Assembly (NCBI RefSeq): GCF_003352465.1
Contig: NZ_CP031153.1
Coordinates: forward strand, 2,594,987 to 2,658,986
Direction of reading: 5' to 3'
Length of the DNA stretch: 64,000 bases
From: Kordia sp. SMS9
Lineage (GTDB): Bacteria > Bacteroidota > Bacteroidia > Flavobacteriales > Flavobacteriaceae
Of this stretch, positions 37,459 through 45,489 are shown in pieces; position 1 is the first letter of the stretch; the number at the start of each line of letters is the position of its first letter. A program made the translations under genes and the position numbers. A model generated the notes under the pieces. The model saw nothing but the letters and a program-made list of their open reading frames with translations. It was not told the DNA's origin and made no database searches.

Positions 37459-37769
37459 TGATGAGTGATAAAGCAAACGAAAAACAAATCAATATTGAGT
37501 TAGATGAAACCATTGCGGAAGGAACGTATTCCAATTTGGCAATCATCAATCACTCAGCAACTGAATTTGTAGTAGATTTTGTAAACATTATGCCAGGGAG
37601 ACCAAAGGCAAAAGTGAAATCTAGAATTGTATTGACGCCACAACATGCCAAACGATTAATGAAGGCATTAGGGGAAAACATACAACGCTTTGAAAAAGCT
37701 CATGGACAAATTAAAGAATTTGATCAAGCTCCAATTCCGATGAATTTCGGACCGACTGGAGAAGCATAA
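37458..37769 (+). CDS. DUF3467 domain-containing protein
   Basis: A 103-residue small protein of the DUF3467 family, function unknown, with conserved EGTYSNLAIINHSATEFVVDF and SRIVLTPQHAKRLMKALGEN. The ATG at 37458 overlaps the rpoC stop as TAATG, a translational-coupling arrangement; an alternative ATG lies at 37461. Association with rpoC is common in Bacteroidota. It ends before a good terminator, which closes the operon. Confidence 0.92.
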   Translation: MMSDKANEKQINIELDETIAEGTYSNLAIINHSATEFVVDFVNIMPGRPKAKVKSRIVLTPQHAKRLMKALGENIQRFEKAHGQIKEFDQAPIPMNFGPTGEA

Positions 37770-37774
37770 AACAA

Positions 37775-37806
37775 AAAACCTCAATTTTCGGATTGAGGTT
37801 TTTTTA
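37775..37806 (+). terminator. Rho-independent terminator of the rpoBC operon
   Basis: AACCTCAAT, loop TTTTCGG, ATTGAGGTT, T-run. The TSD of IS copy A overlaps the end of its tail. Confidence 0.9.
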
Positions 37807-37875
37807 TATAGGCGCATTCAGAAAATACGTAAAGCCTTTTAAATACTAATATTTCTTTGTAAATTAAAGAAACAT

Positions 37876-37917
37876 AAAACCCCGAAAATGACCGATATGG
37901 TTCAAAAACGGGGTTTT
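37876..37917 (+). promoter_or_regulatory. Hairpin over the transposase start, copy A
   Basis: AAAACCCCG and CGGGGTTTT flank 24 bases that include the transposase ATG, and a T-rich tail follows. It can hide the start codon or stop incoming transcripts. Confidence 0.65.
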
Positions 37918-39276
37918 CTTTTTTCTCTAGCCATGAAAATACAAAGAATTTCTGATTTACAAACCCGTTTATCTCTTTTTTCGATATCTGAAAATTACAC
38001 GCTGTTTTATGAGCGTTTTTTGCAAAGTGATTTAGGTAAGATTTATACAGCCATTCCTTGGGACGATTTGGTAGCCACTTTTAATATTAAGGAACACAAA
38101 CTAGGTAGGAATATGCTTTTCAGTCCTAAAGGTCGTCTAGCTTTAATGTTTTTAAAACATTATGCTTGTTGTAGCGATAAACGTCTTTTAGAACAACTTA
38201 ACAGTAATGTTGACTATCAGTTTTTTTGTGACATTTCTTTAGGTTTTAATCGGTTGACAAATTCTAAAATCGTGAGTCAAATACGATGTGAGTTAGCGGG
38301 CTGTTTGGATATTGAAGTCTTGGAAAAGTGTCTATACGTAAACTGGTCTGGTTATATAGAGAATCCTGATCAAGTCACTGTGGATGCTACTTGTTATGAG
38401 AGTGAACTGCGATATCCTACCAATCAAAAGCTACTATGGGAAGCTGTTCATTGGATGTACAATCAACTCCGCAAAAATGCTAAAGTAGTAGGGGTAAAAA
38501 TGATACGCAGTAAATACTTGAAATGGAAACTACGTTATCATGGCTTTAGCAAGATGCGTCGTAAGTCCAAGTCCAAACGAAAATCACTGACACGGGCACT
38601 TTTATTGTTATTAAAGAAGTTTATCGACTTTGAAGCTCACTTACGTAAAAAGTACAACTTGCAAGCAAGTGTACAATACTATCGCAGAGTAGCCACCATC
38701 AAAAAAGCCTACCTCCAACAAGAACAGCACTTTAGAACAGGTGAAAAGATTAAAGACCGTATTGTAAGTATTGCAAAAGATTACCTGAGACCTATTGTTA
38801 GAGGAAAAGAAATCAAGCCTGTAGAATTTGGAGCAAAAGTCAATAAACTACAGATCGATGGAATTAGTTTTATAGAACACCTAAGTTTTAATGCTTTTAA
38901 TGAGGGAACACGACTGCAAGCCACCATCTACAAAGCACAACAACTTACCCATAGAAAAACCAAGATTATTGGGGCAGATGCCATATATGCCACTAATAAG
39001 AATAGAAAATTTATCACAAAGCATCAGATCAAAACTGACTTTAAAAGAAAAGGGAAGCCGCCTAAAGACTATAAAGAGGAGCAAAAACTTAAGCGCCTAA
39101 TCACAAAAGAAAGAGCTACACGATTGGAAGGTAGTTTTGGAAAAGAAAAAGAGCATTACCTTCTCAAAAAAATAAAAGCCAAAACAAAGCCCACGGAAAC
39201 CTTGTGGATATTCTTTGGCATACATACCGCTAATGCTTTAGAAAGGCGCATTCAGAAAATACGTAAAGCCTTTTAA
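37888..39276 (+). CDS. IS5/IS1182-like DDE transposase, copy A, C-terminus replaced
   Basis: A 462-residue product. Candidate catalytic residues are Asp166 in VDATCYESELRYP, Asp364 in GADAIYATN and Glu414 in TRLEGSFGKEKEH. Copy B's left end inserted after codon LE near the C-terminus, so the native tail EIGRRICKNQQIAA is replaced by RRIQKIRKAF from copy B's end. The catalytic core is intact, so activity cannot be excluded. A second in-frame ATG, at MKIQRISDLQ just after the start-codon hairpin, is an alternative start. Confidence 0.88.
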   Translation: MTDMVQKRGFLFSLAMKIQRISDLQTRLSLFSISENYTLFYERFLQSDLGKIYTAIPWDDLVATFNIKEHKLGRNMLFSPKGRLALMFLKHYACCSDKRLLEQLNSNVDYQFFCDISLGFNRLTNSKIVSQIRCELAGCLDIEVLEKCLYVNWSGYIENPDQVTVDATCYESELRYPTNQKLLWEAVHWMYNQLRKNAKVVGVKMIRSKYLKWKLRYHGFSKMRRKSKSKRKSLTRALLLLLKKFIDFEAHLRKKYNLQASVQYYRRVATIKKAYLQQEQHFRTGEKIKDRIVSIAKDYLRPIVRGKEIKPVEFGAKVNKLQIDGISFIEHLSFNAFNEGTRLQATIYKAQQLTHRKTKIIGADAIYATNKNRKFITKHQIKTDFKRKGKPPKDYKEEQKLKRLITKERATRLEGSFGKEKEHYLLKKIKAKTKPTETLWIFFGIHTANALERRIQKIRKAF

Positions 39277-39309
39277 ATACTAATATTTCTTTGTAAATTA
39301 AAGAAACAT

Positions 39310-39351
39310 AAAACCCCGAAAATGACCGATATGGTTCAAAAACGGGGTTTT
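39310..39351 (+). promoter_or_regulatory. Hairpin over the transposase start, copy B
   Basis: Same AAAACCCCG/CGGGGTTTT structure around the ATG as in copy A. Confidence 0.65.
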
Positions 39352-40719
39352 CTTTTTTCTCTAGCCATGAAAATACAAAGAATTTCTGATTTACAAACCC
39401 GTTTATCTCTTTTTTCGATATCTGAAAATTACACGCTGTTTTATGAGCGTTTTTTGCAAAGTGATTTAGGTAAGATTTATACAGCCATTCCTTGGGACGA
39501 TTTGGTAGCCACTTTTAATATTAAGGAACACAAACTAGGTAGGAATATGCTTTTCAGTCCTAAAGGTCGTCTAGCTTTAATGTTTTTAAAACATTATGCT
39601 TGTTGTAGCGATAAACGTCTTTTAGAACAACTTAACAGTAATGTTGACTATCAGTTTTTTTGTGACATTTCTTTAGGTTTTAATCGGTTGACAAATTCTA
39701 AAATCGTGAGTCAAATACGATGTGAGTTAGCGGGCTGTTTGGATATTGAAGTCTTGGAAAAGTGTCTATACGTAAACTGGTCTGGTTATATAGAGAATCC
39801 TGATCAAGTCACTGTGGATGCTACTTGTTATGAGAGTGAACTGCGATATCCTACCAATCAAAAGCTACTATGGGAAGCTGTTCATTGGATGTACAATCAA
39901 CTCCGCAAAAATGCTAAAGTAGTAGGGGTAAAAATGATACGCAGTAAATACTTGAAATGGAAACTACGTTATCATGGCTTTAGCAAGATGCGTCGTAAGT
40001 CCAAGTCCAAACGAAAATCACTGACACGGGCACTTTTATTGTTATTAAAGAAGTTTATCGACTTTGAAGCTCACTTACGTAAAAAGTACAACTTGCAAGC
40101 AAGTGTACAATACTATCGCAGAGTAGCCACCATCAAAAAAGCCTACCTCCAACAAGAACAGCACTTTAGAACAGGTGAAAAGATTAAAGACCGTATTGTA
40201 AGTATTGCAAAAGATTACCTGAGACCTATTGTTAGAGGAAAAGAAATCAAGCCTGTAGAATTTGGAGCAAAAGTCAATAAACTACAGATCGATGGAATTA
40301 GTTTTATAGAACACCTAAGTTTTAATGCTTTTAATGAGGGAACACGACTGCAAGCCACCATCTACAAAGCACAACAACTTACCCATAGAAAAACCAAGAT
40401 TATTGGGGCAGATGCCATATATGCCACTAATAAGAATAGAAAATTTATCACAAAGCATCAGATCAAAACTGACTTTAAAAGAAAAGGGAAGCCGCCTAAA
40501 GACTATAAAGAGGAGCAAAAACTTAAGCGCCTAATCACAAAAGAAAGAGCTACACGATTGGAAGGTAGTTTTGGAAAAGAAAAAGAGCATTACCTTCTCA
40601 AAAAAATAAAAGCCAAAACAAAGCCCACGGAAACCTTGTGGATATTCTTTGGCATACATACCGCTAATGCTTTAGAAATCGGTAGAAGAATCTGCAAAAA
40701 CCAACAAATAGCAGCATAA
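39322..40719 (+). CDS. IS5/IS1182-like DDE transposase, copy B (intact)
   Basis: A 465-residue intact transposase, identical to copy A through residue 451 and with the native end ALEIGRRICKNQQIAA. The DDE residues lie in VDATCYESELRYP, GADAIYATN and TRLEGSFGKEKEH. Basic residues are abundant after residue 190 (KMRRKSKSKRKSLTR), as expected for a DNA-binding insertion domain. The family call rests on overall architecture; a database comparison would be needed to name the exact IS. Confidence 0.92.
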   Translation: MTDMVQKRGFLFSLAMKIQRISDLQTRLSLFSISENYTLFYERFLQSDLGKIYTAIPWDDLVATFNIKEHKLGRNMLFSPKGRLALMFLKHYACCSDKRLLEQLNSNVDYQFFCDISLGFNRLTNSKIVSQIRCELAGCLDIEVLEKCLYVNWSGYIENPDQVTVDATCYESELRYPTNQKLLWEAVHWMYNQLRKNAKVVGVKMIRSKYLKWKLRYHGFSKMRRKSKSKRKSLTRALLLLLKKFIDFEAHLRKKYNLQASVQYYRRVATIKKAYLQQEQHFRTGEKIKDRIVSIAKDYLRPIVRGKEIKPVEFGAKVNKLQIDGISFIEHLSFNAFNEGTRLQATIYKAQQLTHRKTKIIGADAIYATNKNRKFITKHQIKTDFKRKGKPPKDYKEEQKLKRLITKERATRLEGSFGKEKEHYLLKKIKAKTKPTETLWIFFGIHTANALEIGRRICKNQQIAA

Positions 40720-40809
40720 AATTTTAAAATAGCTTACCAAAACTATGGAATAGGTATGTCTTGTCGTTAACAAAATCAACCAAAAAGAACCTAAAAACGA
40801 TTTAAAATG

Positions 40810-40848
40810 AAAATCCAAGAAATGAAATAGATCAAATCTTGGATTTTT
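40810..40848 (+). terminator. Terminator hairpin at the right end of IS copy B
   Basis: AAAATCCAAGA and TCTTGGATTTTT pair across 16 bases, followed by T's. Confidence 0.75.
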
Positions 40849-41027
40849 ATGTTTTAGCTAGCTTTAAGTGAGCTATTTTCTGAATGCGCCTAGAAATCGG
40901 TAGAAGAATCTGCAAAAACCAACAAATAGCAGCATAAAATTTTAAAATAGCTTACCAAAACTATGGAATAGGTATGTCTTGTCGTTAACAAAATCAACCA
41001 AAAAGAACCTAAAAACGATTTAAAATG

Positions 41028-41066
41028 AAAATCCAAGAAATGAAATAGATCAAATCTTGGATTTTT
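41028..41066 (+). terminator. Terminator hairpin at the right end of IS copy A
   Basis: The same AAAATCCAAGA/TCTTGGATTTTT hairpin in the separated 3' part of copy A. Confidence 0.75.
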
Positions 41067-41210
41067 ATGTTTTAGCTAGCTTTAAGTGAGCTATTTTCTG
41101 AATGCGCCTATATACAGACTTATTTGTAAAATCTATTAAGAGTTAGGCGCATTCAGAAAATATCTAAAGCCTTGTAAATACTAGTATTTCTTTGTAAATT
41201 AAAGAAACAT

Positions 41211-41252
41211 AAAACCCCGAAAATGACCGATATTGTGCAAAAACGGGGTTTT
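41211..41252 (+). promoter_or_regulatory. Hairpin over the transposase start, copy C
   Basis: The arms AAAACCCCG and CGGGGTTTT are unchanged although the loop (GATATTGTGC) differs from copies A and B, so the structure is conserved. Confidence 0.65.
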
Positions 41253-42620
41253 CTTTTTTCTCTAGCTATGAAAATACAAAGAATTAGTGAGTTTCAGCAC
41301 AAATTTTCCTTTTTATCTTCTGTTGAAAATTTTGATGCATATTATGTTCGATTTTTAGAGAGTGATCTTGGTAAGATTTACACTGCCATTCCTTGGTCTG
41401 ATTTGGTTAGATACTTTGACCTTAAAGAATCTTCTAAAGGAACTAAAATGTCCTTTAGTCCACAAGGTCGGATTGCGCTGATGTTTTTAAAACATTATGC
41501 CTGTTGCAGTGATAAGCGACTTATAGAACAACTCAACAGTAATATTGATTATCAGTTTTTTTGTGATTTACATTTGGGTTTTGACCGTATCACTAATTAT
41601 AAAATCGTAAGTCAAATACGATGTGAGCTATCTGCTAGCTTAAACATTGATGTATTGCAAAAATGTCTATATGTACACTGGTCTGATTATATTGAGAATC
41701 CTAATCAGCTTACCGTAGATGCCACTTGTTACGAGAGTGAACTGCGGTATCCTTCCAACCAAAAGCTACTATGGGAAGCTGTGAACTGGATGTATAAGCA
41801 ACTCCGTAAAAATGCCAAGGTAGTGGGAGTAAAAATGATACGGAGCAAATACCTGAAATGGAAGCGACGCTATCACAATTTTAGCAAGATGCGTCGCAAG
41901 ACCAAGTCAAAACGAAAATCACTAACACGTTCACTTTTAGGGTTATTAAAGAAGTTTATCGACTTTGAAGCTGAACTTCGTAGCTATGATCATCTACGAG
42001 GCAGTGTACAATACTATCGCAGAGTAGCTACAATCAAAAAAGTTTACTCTCAACAAGAATATCACTTCAGAACAGGTAATAAGATTAAAGACCGTATTGT
42101 AAGTATTGCAAAGGACTACTTACGACCTATCGTTCGAGGAAAAGAAATCAAACCCGTAGAGTTCGGAGCCAAAGTTAACAAACTACAAATCGATGGAATT
42201 AGCTTTATAGAACACCTAAGTTTTCATGCCTTCAATGAGGGAACGCGACTGCAAGCTACGATCTATAAAGCACAAGATCTTACCCATAGAAAAACCAAGA
42301 TCATTGGAGCAGATGCTATATATGCCACAAACAAGAATAGAAACTTTGTCACAAAGCACAAGATTAAAACCGACTTCAAAAGAAAAGGAAGGCCTCCTAA
42401 AGACTACAAGCAAGAGAAAAAATTAAAGAGCTTAATCACAAAAGAAAGAGCTACGCGATTAGAAGGTAGCTTTGGCAAGGAAAAAGAGTATTATCATCTC
42501 AAAAAAATAAAAGCAAAAACAAAGCTTACAGAAACCCTGTGGATATTCTTTGGTATACATACCGCTAATGCCTTAGAAATCGGAAGAAGAATCTACAAAA
42601 AGCAACAAATAGCAGCATAA
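41223..42620 (+). CDS. IS5/IS1182-like DDE transposase, copy C (intact, diverged)
   Basis: A 465-residue transposase co-linear with copy B. Differences concentrate in the N-terminal 150 residues (e.g. FQHKFSFLSSVENFDAYYVR), while the catalytic VDATCYESELRYP, GADAIYATN and TRLEGSFGKEKE blocks are unchanged. It represents a sister IS variant that arrived separately from the A/B lineage. Confidence 0.92.
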   Translation: MTDIVQKRGFLFSLAMKIQRISEFQHKFSFLSSVENFDAYYVRFLESDLGKIYTAIPWSDLVRYFDLKESSKGTKMSFSPQGRIALMFLKHYACCSDKRLIEQLNSNIDYQFFCDLHLGFDRITNYKIVSQIRCELSASLNIDVLQKCLYVHWSDYIENPNQLTVDATCYESELRYPSNQKLLWEAVNWMYKQLRKNAKVVGVKMIRSKYLKWKRRYHNFSKMRRKTKSKRKSLTRSLLGLLKKFIDFEAELRSYDHLRGSVQYYRRVATIKKVYSQQEYHFRTGNKIKDRIVSIAKDYLRPIVRGKEIKPVEFGAKVNKLQIDGISFIEHLSFHAFNEGTRLQATIYKAQDLTHRKTKIIGADAIYATNKNRNFVTKHKIKTDFKRKGRPPKDYKQEKKLKSLITKERATRLEGSFGKEKEYYHLKKIKAKTKLTETLWIFFGIHTANALEIGRRIYKKQQIAA

Positions 42621-42710
42621 ATTTTTAAAATAGTTTACCAAAACTATGGCATAGGTATGTCTTATCGTTAACAAAACTCACTAAAAAGAACATAAAAACA
42701 GTCCAAAATA

Positions 42711-42749
42711 AAAATCCAAGAAATGAAATAGATCAAATCTTGGATTTTT
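42711..42749 (+). terminator. Terminator hairpin at the right end of IS copy C
   Basis: AAAATCCAAGA/TCTTGGATTTTT, as in the other two copies. Confidence 0.75.
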
Positions 42750-42949
42750 ATGTTCTTGTTAGCTTTAAGTGAGCTATTTTCTGAATGCGCCGAGTTAATT
42801 TTTGATAAGAAATAGTAATTGACTGACAATTTGAGCAAAGTTGATTGTGAAAAACTAAGCTATAGGTAAAATAAATTGAAACATTTTTGTTAATAGGTAT
42901 TATTGATGAACAATTAAAATTCGACCTCTATAAATTGTTTTTAAAGCAT

Positions 42950-42980
42950 AAAAAAAAGACGCAAATATATTAGCGTCTTA
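42950..42980 (-). terminator. Rho-independent terminator of prfC
   Basis: On the minus strand AAGACGC, a 10-base loop and GCGTCTT are followed by a T-run (A-run 42950-42957 on plus). Confidence 0.8.
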
Positions 42981-43049
42981 TGTGCGTATGGTGTCTTAAA
43001 AAGCTTTAAAATGATTTTAGGTCAGCGCTTTTCGTTAAAAACTACGATT

Positions 43050-43085
43050 CGTCATCACGAGGAACGTTAGTGACGTGGTGATCTG
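43050..43085 (+). repeat. Dispersed intergenic repeat, CGAGGA...GACGTGGTGATCTG copy
   Basis: CGTCATCACGAGGAACG followed by TTAGTGACGTGGTGATCTG. It matches the minus-strand copy at 4327-4360 in its conserved blocks. Confidence 0.65.
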
Positions 43086-43220
43086 TTTATCGTAAAGCAA
43101 AGTTGTTATTTGAAGCCACAAATTTCTAAGAAATTTTCGTAAGGACGTATCAAAAAACAATAATCTTACTAATATATTAGTAATTCGCTATGAAAGTATC
43201 TCAATACTCACTACTAACAC

Positions 43221-44807
43221 CTAAAACTCACTCGTAAAATGAAACTTTATCTTCGGATACTTCTGTTGTGTCATTTGTAAGGAGAACGAAGAATCGGCCA
43301 AAAAGACCAATTTATTTTCCTTATCGCGTGCTAAAAACTTCTGTTTTACACGTTTAAAATCTAAAAACTCAGGATCTTTTTCGTCTTCAACTTCTACCCA
43401 ACATGCTTTATGAACGTTCAAATTTTCATACGAACATTTTGCGCCATATTCATGTTCCAAACGATACTGAATCACTTCATATTGCAGTGCTCCAACGGTT
43501 CCAATAATCTGACGTCCGTTCAAATCTAACGTAAACAATTGTGCAACTCCTTCGTCCATCAACTGATTGATCCCTTTTCGTAACTGCTTAGATTTCATCG
43601 GATCAGCATTATTGATATATCTAAAATGTTCAGGTGAAAAACTTGGAACACCTTTGTAGTTCAGCTTCTCGCCAGCGGTTAAAGTATCTCCAATTTTAAA
43701 ATTTCCAGTATCGTGCAAACCGACAATATCACCAGGGAAAGACTCGTCAACAATCTGCTTTTTCTCGGCAAAAAATGCGTTCGGACTAGAAAACTTTAGT
43801 TTCTTATCTAATCGTACATGTAAATACGGTGTATTTCGTTTAAAAACTCCGGAAACAATCTTAATAAAAGCCAGTCTATCTCTATGTTTCGGATCCATAT
43901 TTGCATGAATCTTAAACACAAATCCAGAAAATGTATCTTCATCAGGAGCTACCAAACGTTCTTCTGACATTTTTGGTAGTGGACTGGGCGCAATTTCCAC
44001 AAAACAATCCAACAATTCGCGCACTCCAAAATTATTCAAAGCAGAACCAAAAAATACAGGTTGCAACTCACTATTCAAATATGCTTCTCGGTTAAATTTT
44101 GGATACACTTCATACACTAATTCCAACTCTTCACGCAAGGTTTCTGCGGCAGTTTCGCCAATATAATTTTCCAATTCTGGATTGTTAACATCTTCAAAAT
44201 GAATGGCTTCTGAAATGGTTTGTTTGTTATCTGCTGCAAATAAATTAATATTCTTTTCCCAAATATTATAAATGCCTTTAAAATCATAACCCATCCCAAT
44301 AGGAAAGCTCAAAGGCGTCACGCGCAATCCTAATTTTTGCTCCACTTCATCTAGCAAATCAAAGGCGTCTTTTCCTTCTCTATCCAACTTATTAATAAAA
44401 ACGATGATAGGAATCTTACGCATGCGACATACTTCCACCAACTTTTCAGTTTGTTCCTCCACACCTTTGGCAACATCTATGACCACAATTACACTGTCAA
44501 CAGCACTCAACGTACGGAAGGTGTCTTCGGCAAAATCCTTGTGTCCAGGCGTATCTAAAATGTTGATTTTCTTGTTCTTATAAATAAATGCAAGTACAGA
44601 AGTTGCTACAGAAATTCCACGCTGACGTTCAATTTCCATAAAGTCACTCGTAGCACCTTTTTTAATCTTATTATTTTTTACAGCACCTGCTTCTTGAATC
44701 GCTCCTCCAAACAAAAGTAGCTTTTCAGTAAGTGTCGTTTTCCCGGCATCGGGATGCGAAATAATACCAAAAGTTCTTCGTTTATCTATTTCTTGTTGTA
44801 TGCTCAT
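43221..44807 (-). CDS. prfC: Peptide chain release factor 3
   Basis: A 528-residue GTPase that recycles RF1/RF2 from the ribosome after termination. GISHPDAGKTTL-like P-loop (ISHPDAGKTTLTEKLL), DTPGHKDFAEDT, NKLDREGKDAFDLLDEVE and an EF-G-like domain 2/3 arrangement distinguish it from EF-G and EF4. The length is typical. It is monocistronic, on the minus strand, with a terminator at 42950-42980. Confidence 0.96.
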   Translation of the reverse strand: MSIQQEIDKRRTFGIISHPDAGKTTLTEKLLLFGGAIQEAGAVKNNKIKKGATSDFMEIERQRGISVATSVLAFIYKNKKINILDTPGHKDFAEDTFRTLSAVDSVIVVIDVAKGVEEQTEKLVEVCRMRKIPIIVFINKLDREGKDAFDLLDEVEQKLGLRVTPLSFPIGMGYDFKGIYNIWEKNINLFAADNKQTISEAIHFEDVNNPELENYIGETAAETLREELELVYEVYPKFNREAYLNSELQPVFFGSALNNFGVRELLDCFVEIAPSPLPKMSEERLVAPDEDTFSGFVFKIHANMDPKHRDRLAFIKIVSGVFKRNTPYLHVRLDKKLKFSSPNAFFAEKKQIVDESFPGDIVGLHDTGNFKIGDTLTAGEKLNYKGVPSFSPEHFRYINNADPMKSKQLRKGINQLMDEGVAQLFTLDLNGRQIIGTVGALQYEVIQYRLEHEYGAKCSYENLNVHKACWVEVEDEKDPEFLDFKRVKQKFLARDKENKLVFLADSSFSLQMTQQKYPKIKFHFTSEF

Positions 44808-45022
44808 TTGACGTATTTAAATAGGACGCAAAAATATCATTTTTAAATCAAAAAAAAGCAGAAAATCTAATACATATTTTATGTGAAAACTCACTGTTTA
44901 TTACTAAAAATGAAGTATTTCTGTTAAAAAAATGGCGAAGTCGTTTTAACGAAAAAACTCGTATTTCAACGAAAAAACAAATCCTTTCATAAGTATCACT
45001 GCGTATATGTTATATCAGTCAA

Positions 45023-45030
45023 TATATTTG
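45023..45030 (+). promoter_or_regulatory. Candidate -7 box upstream of the giant gene
   Basis: TATATTTG matches TAnnTTTG. If used for the giant gene it implies a leader of about 450 bases. No -33 match. Confidence 0.35.
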
Positions 45031-45092
45031 TTAAAATATGTTAAGGGGTTTTACAGCCTAAATAATCCCTTAACTGCCTTAAACGTACTCGA

Positions 45093-45434
45093 ATGACCAA
45101 CATTACTATGAATGTACTGTTGAGAAAAAAAATCTCAATTAGTATATTTACTGTTTTATGTACAATTAAAATTACTTCTTATGTATTTGTGTCTTACCTA
45201 TTCAAGTCAAGAGCACAAACCTCGAGTGCGCAACAAAAAAACAAATTCAAAGTACAAAATATAAAGTGGTTTTCAACAATTCGTTCCATAGAACGAATTG
45301 TTTACCAGTTCATAACTAGCGATATAAATATCACAAAAAATCAAAGCGAATTTTTACAACATCAAGATGCAAATAAATGGGCAGTATTGCCTGTTTGTAC
45401 TGCTACCGATGTGAATAAGCGTTTTACGAAATAA
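45093..45434 (+). CDS. Weak hypothetical frame (113 codons)
   Basis: I do not recognise this product. It starts MTNITMNVLLRKKIS with a hydrophobic stretch (ISIFTVLCTIKITSYVFVSYLF) that could be a membrane segment, followed by a hydrophilic tail. It has no clear promoter of its own beyond the shared TATATTTG box, and it contains the 45275-45302 hairpin. It could equally be untranslated leader. Confidence 0.25.
   Translation: MTNITMNVLLRKKISISIFTVLCTIKITSYVFVSYLFKSRAQTSSAQQKNKFKVQNIKWFSTIRSIERIVYQFITSDINITKNQSEFLQHQDANKWAVLPVCTATDVNKRFTK
45275..45302 (+). other. 12-bp perfect hairpin in the leader
   Basis: AACAATTCGTTC and GAACGAATTGTT with a 4-base loop CATA. No T-run. Function unknown. Confidence 0.6.
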
Positions 45435-45450
45435 ACATATAAAATTACTA

Positions 45451-45474
45451 GAACGTCCAATAATTTGGATGTTC
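45451..45474 (+). other. Hairpin 15 bases before the giant gene start
   Basis: GAACGTCCAA, loop TAAT, TTGGATGTTC: a 10-bp stem with one G-T pair. It also contains an alternative upstream ATG (45469). Being so near the start, it could influence translation. Confidence 0.5.
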
Positions 45475-45489
45475 CTTAATTTCAATTAC

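Larger units (their letters stand above)
39245..40890 (+). mobile_element. IS copy B (inner, complete, 1646 bp)
   Basis: Complete element between GGCGCATTC at 39245 and GAATGCGCC ending at 40890, inserted in the same orientation into the transposase gene of copy A. It is flanked by TAGAAA at 39239-39244 and 40891-40896, which is the original host sequence (in copies B and C the site reads ...TTTAGAAATCGG...), so it is a true target duplication. Confidence 0.95.
37811..41108 (+). mobile_element. IS copy A (outer), interrupted by copy B
   Basis: Its 17-bp perfect terminal inverted repeat, GGCGCATTCAGAAAATA, opens at 37811 and closes at 41108. The element is interrupted at 39244/39245 by copy B; without B and one target duplication it is 1646 bp. 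It is flanked by the duplicated TATATA at 37805-37810 and 41109-41114. Its sequence appears identical to copy B throughout. It encodes a DDE transposase of the IS5/IS1182-like type. Confidence 0.93.
41146..42791 (+). mobile_element. IS copy C (diverged, complete, 1646 bp)
   Basis: A third complete element with the same 17-bp ends and the same 1646-bp length, but with many nucleotide and amino-acid differences from A and B. Flanked by GAGTTA at 41140-41145 and 42792-42797. Only about 30 bp separate it from copy A. Confidence 0.94.
42798..43220. other. Gap between the IS cluster and prfC
   Basis: No gene is visible. It contains the prfC terminator (42950-42980, minus strand), a dispersed repeat (43050-43085), and AT-rich GTATTGAG-type degenerate sequence just before the end of prfC. 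Confidence 0.6.
44808..45489 (+). other. Long region upstream of the giant surface-protein gene
   Basis: No confident gene. Visible elements: TATATTTG at 45023-45030 (a promoter-like -7 box), a TTAAGGG/CCCTTAA inverted repeat (45041-45073), a 12-bp perfect hairpin (45275-45302) and a GAACGTCCAA/TTGGATGTTC hairpin (45451-45474) just before the ATG. A weak plus-strand frame is noted separately. Confidence 0.6.

Noticed and set aside
37811..42791. Composite transposon formed by IS copies A and C
   Set aside because: There is no cargo between them (about 30 bp), each copy has its own target duplication, and the copies are diverged.
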